A stretch of 64,000 nt of DNA from Cellulomonas wangleii. Lineage in GTDB: Bacteria; Actinomycetota; Actinomycetes; Actinomycetales; Cellulomonadaceae. Made by a program: the position numbers and the translations under genes. Positions 7,585-18,200 of this stretch are shown one piece after another. The stretch is from NCBI RefSeq assembly GCF_018388445.1, contig NZ_CP074405.1, positions 2,418,001 through 2,482,000 of the forward strand, read 5' to 3'. Position 1 is the stretch's first letter, and each line of letters opens with the position of its first letter. Below the pieces are notes generated by a model, which did no database searches, was not told the origin of the DNA, and saw only the letters and a list, made by a program, of their open reading frames with translations.

Positions 7585-10025
7585 CGTTCACCTCGGGCTC
7601 GGCGGGTGCGGCGGGAACGGCCGTGACGGGTGGCGCGGCGCGTGGTGCCGGGCGGCGCCGACGCACGGCCACCCGCCCCACGGCCACCGGCGGGGACCTC
7701 CGCCGGCCGGCCGTCGACCCCCCGTGGCGTGCGGGGGCCGCGGGACTGCCGGCCCCCGGCCGCGCGCAACGAGGCGAGGGACGCCTGCGAGCGCACGCGC
7801 CCGCGCCACGGGAGCGTGCGGCGCAGCTCGGCGACCGCGGCGTCGACGTCCGCCCAGTAGGCCTCGATCTCCGAGCGCTCCGGCGTGCCGGCGGCGAACA
7901 CCGCCCGGTCGGCCCGCCGCGCGAGCGCCTCGACGCGCGCCGCCACCGCGGGGTGCCCGGCCATGAGCGAGAGCGCCCAGGCGCGCGCCGCCTCGCGGCG
8001 TGTCGCGGCGGGCGGCGGGGCGCCTCCCATGTCGCGCGCCGCGTCGACGACCTCGTCCCAGCCGCCGGCGACCCGGCGCACGGGGTCCGCGGCGCGACGA
8101 CGGCGACGACGGCGGCGCCACTTCAGCGCGAGCACCACCAGCACGGGCGACAGCAGGAGCAGCACCCCACCGAGCCCGATGCCGACCCACGCCGCGACGC
8201 GCAGCCACACGGCCAGCCCGGAGTCGTCCTGCGCGGGGTCCTCCGTCTGCGGCTGCTCGGTGTCGTCGTCGGGCGGCGTGACACGGTCGGGCGGGAGCGC
8301 GGGGGGCTGGACGACCTGCGGCTGCGGGTCGGTGTCCGTCTCCTCCTGCTCCTGCTCCGGTGTGCGCGAGCGCGGCGGCGTCACGTCGAACGGCACCCAG
8401 CCGTGACCGGCGAACGCGACCTCGACCCACGCCTGGACGTCGCGCCCGCGGATCTCGACGGCGCCGTCCTCGTCCGTCGGCGCCACGCCCTCGCCGTCGT
8501 CGTCGCCCGACCCCGGCACGAACCCCAGGACGACGCGGGCCGGCAGGCCCATCTCGTGGATCATCAGCGCCGCGGCCGCGGCGTACTGCTCGCCGTCGCC
8601 CACCATGAGGTCGCCGGCCACCAGGTCGGCCAGGCGTGCCGCCCCGTGCCCCGAGAGCGACGGGTGGTCGCCCGCGTCGGTGATGCCGTGGCTGAAGTAG
8701 CCCTGCTCCGCGAGGTGCACGGCGATGGCCTCGGTGATCTGCACGGCGGTGCCGGCGTCGCGCGCGATGTCCGTCGCGGCCACGGAGACCGCCTGCACGT
8801 CCCGCGAGGCGGGCTGCACGACCGGGCCGGCACCGGCGTCGCCGATGTCGTCCGCACCGGGCACCGGCGGCACGACGACGTCCAGCGCGTAGGTCATCCC
8901 CTCGCGCAGGCCCGAGGTGACCACGGCCCCGCCGGTCGCGTCGTTGTACCGCAGGTCCCCCGTGGCGCGCCCCAGGTCGATCGCAGCGGCGTACCCGACG
9001 GTCGGCAGCCACACCCCCTGCAGCGCCCCGACGGTCACCTCGACGCGCGCGCGCTCACCGTCGACCGGCACCTCGATCCGGTCCCCGACGCGCCGGAACT
9101 CACCGGACGCCTGCGCGGTCCCGTCACCCGCCACGTTGAAGACCACGCCGTCGTACCGGTCGAACGTGGCCAGCCGGACACGCGCCCCCTCGGGCAGCCC
9201 GTCCACGGTCAGCAGCACGGTCTCGTCGAGCTTGACGAGGCGCCGGAACGCGGCGAGCGGGCTCGGGTAGTCGCGGGGGTCGAACGGCGGCACGATCTCG
9301 TCGCGGACGACGACGCGCGGCTCGTCCGCGACCACGAGGGGCCCCCCGAGCAGTCCCCCGGTCAGCGCGACGGCCGCCAGCGCGCCCGTGGCGACGACAC
9401 GTCGCGGCCGCCACCGGCCGGTCCGCCACGACGCCCACGTCAGCCCCAGCACGGCCAGCGCGGTACCCGCCACGGCGGGCGGGACGGGCGGCTGGCGGGT
9501 ACCCAGCACGATCGCGCCGACGAGCACGAGCACGGGCACCAGAGCGGCGAGGGCCGCGACCGCCGGCCGTCGCACGCGCAGCGTCAGGGCGAGGGCGGCC
9601 GCGGTGCCGACGAGCGCCAGCAGGTAGGCCGCGACGAGCAGCGTGCCGCCGGCGCCCACCGGGGGCTGCAGCGTGAGCACCTGCTTCCAGGTCGACGCGG
9701 CGCCCCGGGCGAGCGCCAGCACCGTCGTCGGCGTGGGCACGACCCCGCCGACCGTCGTCGTCGGGGCCGCCAGGGCGCCGCCCGCGAGCGCGTACGCACC
9801 GACCAGCGCGGCGACCACGACGACCGCGGACCACCGACGCAGGGCACCGACGACCGTCACCGTCGCACCCAGGACGACCCCGCCGACGAGCGCCGGGAGC
9901 ACCGCGGACGAGCCGTAGGCCGGCAGCAGGGGCGTCAGGGCGAGGGCGGTCGCGACGGTCAGCACGAGCACGTCGCGGACGGCGTCGGCGGGCTCCCGGA
10001 CCCCGATCCGCTGCCCGGGCCTCAT
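7581..10025 (-). CDS. TgpA-like membrane protein with degenerate transglutaminase domain
   Basis: An 814-residue protein. The first ~200 residues hold about six membrane helices, then a periplasmic region with a transglutaminase-like domain at about 410-570, another membrane helix near 635-660, and a cytoplasmic tail with Arg-rich and Pro/Gly-rich parts. The catalytic residues are altered: the Cys-bearing GxCxxFA motif reads GDGEQYA and the catalytic HAWVEV reads QAWVEV, while the Asp region FDVTP remains. Unless another residue substitutes, the enzyme is inactive and may act as a binding or scaffold module. GGAGG lies 8 nt before the ATG. It sits between DUF58 and RDD-FHA genes, the usual MoxR-DUF58-TgpA order. 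Confidence 0.9.
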   Translation of the reverse strand: MRPGQRIGVREPADAVRDVLVLTVATALALTPLLPAYGSSAVLPALVGGVVLGATVTVVGALRRWSAVVVVAALVGAYALAGGALAAPTTTVGGVVPTPTTVLALARGAASTWKQVLTLQPPVGAGGTLLVAAYLLALVGTAAALALTLRVRRPAVAALAALVPVLVLVGAIVLGTRQPPVPPAVAGTALAVLGLTWASWRTGRWRPRRVVATGALAAVALTGGLLGGPLVVADEPRVVVRDEIVPPFDPRDYPSPLAAFRRLVKLDETVLLTVDGLPEGARVRLATFDRYDGVVFNVAGDGTAQASGEFRRVGDRIEVPVDGERARVEVTVGALQGVWLPTVGYAAAIDLGRATGDLRYNDATGGAVVTSGLREGMTYALDVVVPPVPGADDIGDAGAGPVVQPASRDVQAVSVAATDIARDAGTAVQITEAIAVHLAEQGYFSHGITDAGDHPSLSGHGAARLADLVAGDLMVGDGEQYAAAAALMIHEMGLPARVVLGFVPGSGDDDGEGVAPTDEDGAVEIRGRDVQAWVEVAFAGHGWVPFDVTPPRSRTPEQEQEETDTDPQPQVVQPPALPPDRVTPPDDDTEQPQTEDPAQDDSGLAVWLRVAAWVGIGLGGVLLLLSPVLVVLALKWRRRRRRRRAADPVRRVAGGWDEVVDAARDMGGAPPPAATRREAARAWALSLMAGHPAVAARVEALARRADRAVFAAGTPERSEIEAYWADVDAAVAELRRTLPWRGRVRSQASLASLRAAGGRQSRGPRTPRGVDGRPAEVPAGGRGAGGRASAPPGTTRRATRHGRSRRTRRARGER

Positions 10026-10044
10026 CGCGGTCCTCCGTGGCGGC

Positions 10045-11193
10045 TCATCCGACCACCCGACGCAGCGCGCGCGGCAGGTCGGCGAGCTCGCCCACGGTGG
10101 CCAGCGTCAGCGTGCCCTGGGTGCGCACGGCGACCTCCTGGCCCAGGGCGCACCGCACGACGACCGCGCGGGTTCCCGCCGGCAGTGCGCGGGCCCCGAG
10201 CCGCAGTTCGGCGTCCGTGGGCGTCCCGCCGGTGACGAGGAACGCGACGGAGGCGTCGGGCGTCTCGCGCACGACCCGCCGGCCGAGCAGCACGGCACCG
10301 GCCCCGGCCGGCGACCACGACAGCCGCGAGCAGTCGTCGAGCAGCAACGGCGGGGTGGCGGTGCGCAGCCGTCCCGGGCCGGCGAGCACCTCGACGTCAC
10401 GCTCGTCGCGGATCGCCTGCACGGCGATCGACGCGGCCACCGAGACCGCGAGCTCGAGCTCGTCGGGGTGCGCGTAGTCGGTGGTCGCCGTCGCCAGCGC
10501 GATCGACGTCAGCGTGCGGCGGGTGTCCTCGAACTGCTTGACCATGAGCGCGCCGCGACGGGCGGTGGTGCGCCAGTGGATGTAGCGCCGGTCGTCACCG
10601 GCCACGTAGTCGCGCAGCGCGTGGAAGTTCAGGTCCGAGTCGGACAGGTCGCGCGTCGCCTGGCCCTCCAGGTCGCGCAGCAGCCCCGCGTTGGCCCCGC
10701 CCAGCGCCACGACCTCCGGGTGGACGAACAGCTCGGCCGGCTCGGTCCAGCGCAGCCGGCGCTGCAGCAGCCCCAGCGGGTCGCCGCGCCGCGACACCAC
10801 GGGCCCGACGACGATGACCGCCCGTCGGTCCGTCGGCACCGCGAACAGGTCGTCGTGCGCGCCGCCCGGGGGCAGGCTCGGGACGGCCAGCTCGACGACA
10901 CGCTCCCCCACCGGCAGGTCGACCTGCGAGGGCAGGGACCGCCGCCGCGCGGCGTTGCGCACGTCGACGCGACCCACGGCGCGCTGCCCGATCCGCACCC
11001 GGTTGTCGGCCAGGTCCAGCACCACGGCGTACCGCGTGCGGCCCACCGTCATCAGCAGGGACGCCACGACGACGCCGAGCAGCGCCACCCCGACGGCGGC
11101 GAGCTCACCCCACCCCAGCAGGCGCCCGGCCACCAGGGCGCCGAGCGCCAGGACGGTCACCCCCCAGCCGAGGGGTGCGACCCGCAGACCCAC
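10045..11193 (-). CDS. DUF58 family protein
   Basis: A 382-residue protein with two N-terminal membrane helices (about residues 8-50) and a DUF58 core containing the hallmark YVAGDDRRYIHWRTTARRG segment (about 210-228), a vWA-like fold found beside MoxR ATPases. MoxR/DUF58 pairs are thought to act in assembly or activation of envelope proteins. The GTG start follows the moxR stop by three bases, so the two are translationally linked. The next gene, the TgpA-like protein, starts 19 bases downstream behind a good ribosome site. Confidence 0.92.
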   Translation of the reverse strand: MGLRVAPLGWGVTVLALGALVAGRLLGWGELAAVGVALLGVVVASLLMTVGRTRYAVVLDLADNRVRIGQRAVGRVDVRNAARRRSLPSQVDLPVGERVVELAVPSLPPGGAHDDLFAVPTDRRAVIVVGPVVSRRGDPLGLLQRRLRWTEPAELFVHPEVVALGGANAGLLRDLEGQATRDLSDSDLNFHALRDYVAGDDRRYIHWRTTARRGALMVKQFEDTRRTLTSIALATATTDYAHPDELELAVSVAASIAVQAIRDERDVEVLAGPGRLRTATPPLLLDDCSRLSWSPAGAGAVLLGRRVVRETPDASVAFLVTGGTPTDAELRLGARALPAGTRAVVVRCALGQEVAVRTQGTLTLATVGELADLPRALRRVVG

Positions 11194-11196
11194 GCC

Positions 11197-12153
11197 TCAG
11201 CCCTGCCGCAGCGCGGGCGGTGCGACCTGCTCCAGGACGCGGCCCACCACCTCCGTGGCCGTCACGCCCGCGAACTCCGCCTCGGAGTCCAGCATGAGGC
11301 GGTGCGCGAGGACGGCCTGGGCGAGCACCTTGACGTCGTCGGGCAGGACGTAGTCGCGCCCGTCCGCCGCGGCGCGCACCTTGGAGCACCGCACGAGGGC
11401 GAGGCCGCCGCGCACGCTCGCGCCGAGCGCGGTCTGCGGGTCGTCCCGGGTCGCCTCGAGGAGCCGCGCGATGTAGTCGAGCACGACGTCGTCGACGTGC
11501 ACCGTGAGGGCGAGGTCGGCCATGGTGCCCACGGCCTGCGTCGTGATGCGCGGGCGCAGGGCAGCGGTCCGGTCCTTGGCGCCGGCCAGGATCTCGACCG
11601 CCGCGGCGCGGTCGGGGTAGCCGAGCGAGGTCTTGAGCAGGAACCGGTCGAGCTGCGCCTCGGGCAGCCGGTACGTGCCCGCCTGCTCGATCGGGTTCTG
11701 CGTGGCGATCACCATGAACGGCCGCCCGACCGGGTGGGTGACGCCGTCGACGGTCACGTTGGCCTCCTCCATGACCTCCAGCAGCGCAGCCTGGGTCTTG
11801 GGCGAGGCGCGGTTGATCTCGTCCGCGAGCACGACGGACGCGAAGATCGGTCCCGGGTGGAACTCGAACCGCTGCGTGGACTGGTCGTAGATCGTCACGC
11901 CCGTGACGTCGGACGGCAGCAGGTCCGGCGTGAACTGGATCCGGTGGTGCGACCCCTGCACCGTCGCCGAGATCGCCTTGGCGAGCGACGTCTTGCCCGT
12001 GCCCGGCGCGTCCTCGAGCAGCACGTGCCCGTCGGCCAGCATGGCCGTCAGGACGAGGCGGACCGTCTCCTCCTTGCCGAGGAGCGCCTGCCCCACGTTG
12101 GCCACGAGGGCGTCGAACGTCTCGGCGAACCAGGTGGTCTGCTCGGGGGTCAT
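11197..12153 (-). CDS. MoxR family AAA+ ATPase
   Basis: A 318-residue AAA+ protein of normal MoxR length. Walker A is EDAPGTGKTSLAK (about residues 48-60), Walker B is VVLADEINRASPKTQ (about 111-125), and sensor I lies in MVIATQNPIEQAGTY. The C-terminal lid carries PRITTQAVGTMADL. MoxR proteins are chaperone-like remodellers that work with DUF58/vWA partners, and the DUF58 gene follows immediately. The ATG is 49 bases after the stop of the giant Ig/FN3 gene, with GGAG about 9 nt upstream, so it probably belongs to the same operon. Confidence 0.95.
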   Translation of the reverse strand: MTPEQTTWFAETFDALVANVGQALLGKEETVRLVLTAMLADGHVLLEDAPGTGKTSLAKAISATVQGSHHRIQFTPDLLPSDVTGVTIYDQSTQRFEFHPGPIFASVVLADEINRASPKTQAALLEVMEEANVTVDGVTHPVGRPFMVIATQNPIEQAGTYRLPEAQLDRFLLKTSLGYPDRAAAVEILAGAKDRTAALRPRITTQAVGTMADLALTVHVDDVVLDYIARLLEATRDDPQTALGASVRGGLALVRCSKVRAAADGRDYVLPDDVKVLAQAVLAHRLMLDSEAEFAGVTATEVVGRVLEQVAPPALRQG

Positions 12154-12202
12154 GTGCTCAGGCTCCAGTCGGGGGTGGCGTGCGGACGGGACGGTCGGCG
12201 GC

Positions 12203-15200
12203 TCATCCGCCGTCCCCGGGATCGGGCGGGGCGGGGGCGGCGGGGACGGTGACCTGCTGGGACTCGCCCCACCGCGACGACGACCCGATCTCGTTCACGG
12301 CCTTGACGCGGACACTGACGCGGGAGTCCGCGGGTGCGGGCGTCTGCAGCACGGCACCCTGCAGCGACGCCTGCGCGACGCGCCCGAGGGACCGCCACGT
12401 GCCGTTCACGGCCACCTCCACGTCGTAGCCGATGATGCCGGCGCCACCGTCGTCGGGCGGTGACCAGGTCGCGCTCACCGTGGAGCCGTCGGCGGCGACG
12501 GTCAGGCCGAACCCGCCACGGACGTCGTCCGGCGCGCTGGCACGCGTGACGCGCACCTCGCTCGCCGCACGCCCGCCCTCCCCGGCGCGGTTGACGGGTG
12601 TGACGACGACCCGGAAGGTGGCCCGGCGGTTGACGATGTTGAACGAGGGCATGCCCGCCGACGAGGCTGCGCTGGTGCCCGTCACCGTCTGCGTCTCGGT
12701 GAGGCGGTCGTCGACGTAGAACTCGACGCGGTAGGAGCCGTCGCTGCCGCCCCACGTGACGGCCGTCCACGAGGCGCTGACCGACGTGACCTGGCGGTCG
12801 CCGTTCCACGCGGGCACCGGCTCGCCCAGCCCGCTGACACCGGTCGGGCGCGTGACCGGTGTCGGGTCGGCGCGGACCGCCGCGCTCCAGTCACCGCACC
12901 CGGCGGCGTTGCAGGCCTGGACCTGGATAGTGACGGGGTCACCACCGCGCAGGCCGGACACCGAGGTCGATGTGCCGGTCCCCACAGAGCTCTCGCTCAC
13001 GTTCCCGTTCACGGTGACCTTGACCCGGTAGTCCGTGACCGGCGACCCGCGGTCGCCGGCACGGGACCAGGTGACGTCGACGGACCCGTTGCCCGGGTCG
13101 CCACCGACGGCGCCCCGCGCGACGACGCCCGTCACACCCTCCGGCACGCCGAACGTCATCGAACGTGCGACGGCCGGCGCACCGAGGCCCGCCTTGTTGC
13201 GGGCCCGGAGCTCGAACGTGTACTCCACGCCGTTCGCCGCACCGACGAACGGGTAGGAGCGCGCGTCGGCGGACAGGGCGAACGTGCCACCCCCCGACCC
13301 GCCGCTGATGACCAGCTGGTAGCCCTGGATCGCGTCGCCGTTGGGCCGGGTGTCACCCCACGCCACGGAGATCTGCCCGCCCAGCGGCGTGTTCTCGCGC
13401 GTGGCGACCAGACCATCCGGCGCGTCCGGCACACCGGCCGGGACCTCCGTCGCCGACCACATGCTCCACCCGCTCGGCTCGGGCGCCTTGTTGTGGGCAC
13501 GCACGCGCACGGCGTACGCGACGCCGTTGCGCAGCCGGTCGAACGTGTACGACGTCGCGGTCGTCGTGCGGCTCACGGGGCCCGACTCGGGCGCCGGGCT
13601 GATCTCGAGGGTGTAGCTCGAGACGGCGGACCCGACCGAGGCCGGGGCCTCCCAGGTCGCGGTGACGGACTGGTCGCCGAAGACGAGGCGCGGCGCGGCG
13701 GGGACCTCGGGCACGGCGTCGGGCCGCGCGGGCGCCGAGGCCGGCGACTCCTCCGACCACCCGATGCGGTTGCGCGCAGCCACCGTGAACGTGTACTCGA
13801 CGTCGTTCGTCAGCCCGTCGACGGTGCAGGTGGTGCTGACGCAGCTGCGGGTGATCCCGCCCGGGGACGCGGTCACGCGGTACTCCGTGATCGGCTCGCC
13901 CCGGTTGTCGGGCGCGGTCCACGACAGCACCACGGTCCGGTCCCGGATCTCCCCGATGCGCGGTGGCACGGGTGCCAGCGGGACCCCGCTGACGCGGACC
14001 GTGATGCGGCCCTCGACCTCGCGGCCGGGGTCGCCGGTCACGTCGCGCACCCGGAACCGCACCACCATCTGCCCGATGAAGTCGCTGTCGGGCCGGATCG
14101 TCACCGAGTCCGCCGAGGCGCCGGCCGTCCCGGCACCCGCGGTCTCGACGACGGCACCGACGACCGTCAGCGGACCCTTCTCCGGGAACGGGTTCACGGC
14201 GTTCTCGAGCACCCGCACGGTGCTGTCCCGGCCCTGTGCCCCGTCGTCGACGACGAAGTTCTGCACCGTCGCGGTCCGGCGCGTGCTCGCGACGACCCGC
14301 AGGTCCACGGCCACGTCCAGGACGCCGCTGCGCCCGTACGTCACCTGGAGCTCGAGCCGGCCGGTGGTGCCCTTGGGCGTGTCCGTGTCGGCGGACACCT
14401 GCAGCTGCGAGCCGACGAGGGACACGGCGAAGCCCGCGGGCGTCCCGGAGACCATCCGGTAGCCGTAGCGGTCCGCGGGGCTCGCCGAGCCCTCGGCCTG
14501 CTCGGGCCCGCGCGTCAGCGCCAGCAGCTCGACCCGCTTCGCGGCCTCCCCCGGCTCCACCTCGATGGTGGCACCGTCGAACGTCGGCGGGTGGTCGTCG
14601 ACCGCGTAGACGGTGATCTGCAGGGTCAGCAGGGTCGTGCGCGCGGTCGCGTCCGTCGGTCCGGTGCGGTCGGTCACCGGGACGGAGATCGACGCCGGCC
14701 CCGCGTAGCCGGGCGCCGACCTGAACACCAGCGTGCCGGCGTCCTGCACGAGCTCGGCGCCGTCCGAGCGGGGCGCCGTGACCTGGGTGGGGTCGGCGAT
14801 GGTGGGCTCGCGGCCGGGTGCGACCTGGACGTGCTCGGCGAGCGGGATCACCAGCTGCTCACCGCTCGCCACGCGCAGCTCGGGCGCGCGCGGGCGCAGC
14901 TGCGGCGGGAAGAACCCGAGGGCGGGCACCGTGATGAACGCGTACGCGTCGGCGTCCGGCGACGTGCGGTTGACCAGCCGGTACGGCACGTTCTGCGCGT
15001 GGTCCACGAGCGTGACCACCACGTCGCCGTCGGCGGTGACCCGCGCGACGTCCGCGTGCGACGAGGGCACCGACACCTCGAGGTCGGACAGCGGACCGGA
15101 CGGGTTCTGCGCCACGGCCAGGACGTCCACGGAGACCTCGGTCCGGCCGAGCGTGTCGATGGCGGGCACGAGGACGTCGCGCGCCACGGGCGGCAGGACG

Positions 15201-18200
15201 GGGGCGTCGTCGGTCACCGTGACCGTGAGCACGCCGTAGTCGCGCCCGCCGCCGTCGTTGGTCACGAGGTACGGGATCGGCACCACACCCGGGGTCGACG
15301 GCGCGGTGACCACGATCCGTCGCCCCTGGATCTCGGCGACCACGCCCTCCGGCGGCTCGATCGACTCCAGCCGCAGCTCGCGGCTCGTCGAGTCGATGTC
15401 GTTGGCCAGGACGCGCACCTCGACCCGCTGCCCGGGGCGCAGCGTCACCGCGTCGTCCACGGCGACGACCTCCGACACGCCGGACGGACGGGGCGCGATG
15501 CCGACGCGCACGCGGGCCACGGCCCGCTGCCCGACCCAGTCCTCGACGGCGTACGTGAACGTGTCGGTCCCCCGCGAGTCCGGGTCCGCCTCGTACTCGA
15601 TCCAGTCGGGACCGACCTCGACCACCCGGCCCAGCGACGGTGCCGACGCCTGCCCGAGCAGCGTCACGCCGTCGCCGTCGTCGTCGATGCCCACCAGCGG
15701 CACGGGGATGCGGACCCTGTCACCGTCGAACACCCGCGCGTCGACGTCCTTGGGGCGCGGCGGGGACTTGGTCGCGGGGTCCGACTCGTGCACCCGGACG
15801 GTGACGGTGGCGGCGGTCACGTTGCCCGCGGTGTCCTGCACCGCGAAGGTCGCCCGCGCGGTGAGCGCCCGGTCGGGCGCCTGGTACCGCAGCACGTCGC
15901 CGGACACGAAGAGCAGTCCGTCACCCGCGGCGAGCGGCTCGGGCAGCTCGCGCAGCACCGTCAGCCGGTCGCCGTCGGGGTCCGACGCACCCTCGAGCAC
16001 CGGGATCGTCACCACGCCGCCGGCCCGCACCGTGGCCTCGACGTTCGGCACCACCGGCGGCTGGGAGGAGGCGGACGGCGGCACGGGCTGCACGACGATC
16101 TCGCCGCGGGCGGTGGCCGAGCCGTTGGACACGTCGTACCCCAGGACGACCGGACCGTCGGGCGTGCGCCCGGCCCGGATCTGCACGTAGCGGTGCTCGA
16201 GCACCGCTACCTGCAGGCCGGAGCCCTCCGGGACCGTGACGGACTGCAGGACCAGCACGTTGTCGGCAGGGTCCTCGTCGTTCGCCAACGGGTCGATCGT
16301 GACCTCGCCGCCCGCGGGCAGCAGGGCCAGGTCACGGACCGCCACGGGCGGCTGCGCCTGCTCCGGCCACTCGCGCACGTCGACCCGGGCGATCCCGGTC
16401 GCCTGCTGGGGCCCCGCCGAGACGACGAACGTGACGTAGTACGACTGGGCCCGGGGAGCCTTGAACACGAACGTGCCCGCCTGCAGGTCCGGCACGATCG
16501 TCGCGCCGACCGTGTCGGACACGGCGGCGAGGCGCGGCGGGTCGGCCGACGCGGAGCGCACCGCGTCGAGCGGGCGCACCTCGACCTCCTGCCCCACGTA
16601 CGTCACGACGTGCACGGGGTCGATCTGCGGCGGCACCGAGCCGGCGGCGCGGACGTCGACCGCCACCTGGCCCTCGACGACGTTCGTGCCGTCGGAGACC
16701 TGCACGGCCACCGTCGTGCGTCCGAGCGCGCCCCCGTCCGCGGCGAACGTCAGCACGCCGTCCTGGCGGAACCGGGCCGTGCCGGCCGCCGGGTCCGCGG
16801 TGGCACCCACGAGCAGCAGGTCGTCACCGTCGGGGTCCGTGAAGTCGGCGAGCACGCCGTGCACGAGCCGGCCACCGGTCTCGACCGTGAGGGTGGACGT
16901 GCGCACCTGCTCCGGCGGCGCGTCGCCGTCGCTGACGGTGAGGCGCACGGTGGCCGTCGCGGGTGCGTTGAGGCCGCGGCCGTCGGTGACCGTGTACCGC
17001 AGCTCCGCCGTCCCGGTGGCCCCCTCGAGGACGTGCACCTGCAGCGCGCGCCCGCCGCGGATCCGCTCGACCGTGCCGAAGTCGGGGGGCAGCGCGTCGA
17101 GCACGGAGATCACGAGGATGCCGCAGTCGGACGACGAGTCGTTGTCGATGACCGGCAGGACGCGCGTGCGCCCGGCCCGGACGCCGTACTCGTCGTCCAC
17201 GGCGACGGGCGGCGCGCTCTGCTCGCTGCACTCCGTCACGGGCTCCTGGGTGACGTCGCCGGTCTCGGAGTCCTCCTCGGACTCCTCGGGCTCGTCCTCC
17301 GGGACGATGTCCGCCCAGTCCGGGACGCGGACCGCGGTGTCCTCCTGCGGCAGCCACACGCGTCCCCCGACGGTCTCGTTGAGCACCACGAACCCGCGGT
17401 TCACCCGGAACTCGAGCCGGTCGGCCGCGGTCATGGTCTCGAGGTCCTCGACGACGGGGTCCTTGCCGTCGCAGAGTCGCAGCGAGGAGCCGACGGCCGA
17501 GGCCCACGCGGCGTAGGCGCAGTCCCCGACGCGGACGGGTGCGGCCGGCCGGCCGGATCCGGTGGTGTCGTGCCGTCGCGGCGCGCCGCCGTCGAGGGGG
17601 ACCTCCCACAGCGCCGACGTGCCCGACAGGAGCACCGTGCGGGCGGCCGGTCCCGGCTGCTGCAGCACGAGGTCGGTGTCGTCGACCGTGACCTCGCCCG
17701 CCAGCGTGCGGACCGTGGAGCCCGACAGCACGACGAGCTCGTCACCGACGGCCGTGACCGCGTTGACCGTCACCTCGCCGAGAGCGCCCAGCCGCTGCGG
17801 CGCCACCGGCTGCGTCGCGGGCACGAGCGTCACCGCACCGTCCTGCGGTGCGACGGCGAGGACGGCCCCGCTGCGGGCGACCACGGCGGCGCCGCCCTCG
17901 CCGAGCTGCAGGTCCGGGGCGTCGTCGCCGAGGTCCAGCAGGTCCAGCTCGCCCATCGGCCGCACCCAGGTGTCGCCCACGCGGTCGACGAACGCGACGC
18001 GGCCCGCCGCCATTGACACCTCGGTGTCCGCCGTCGCCAGCTGCGTCGTCGTCGCGACGCTCGCGGGGTCGACGACGGAGACCGCCGTCAGCTCCTTCAG
18101 CAGCACCCAGCCGCCGTCCTGATGCACGTCGAACGTGCTGCCGGTCGTCACCAGCCCGCCGTCGAGCTCCTCGACCGGCACGTTGTACCTGCCCACGCGC

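Noticed and set aside
13493..18016. A 1507-codon open frame antisense to the giant Ig/FN3 gene
   Set aside because: High GC opens long frames opposite real genes; the sense frame has clear domains and codon bias.
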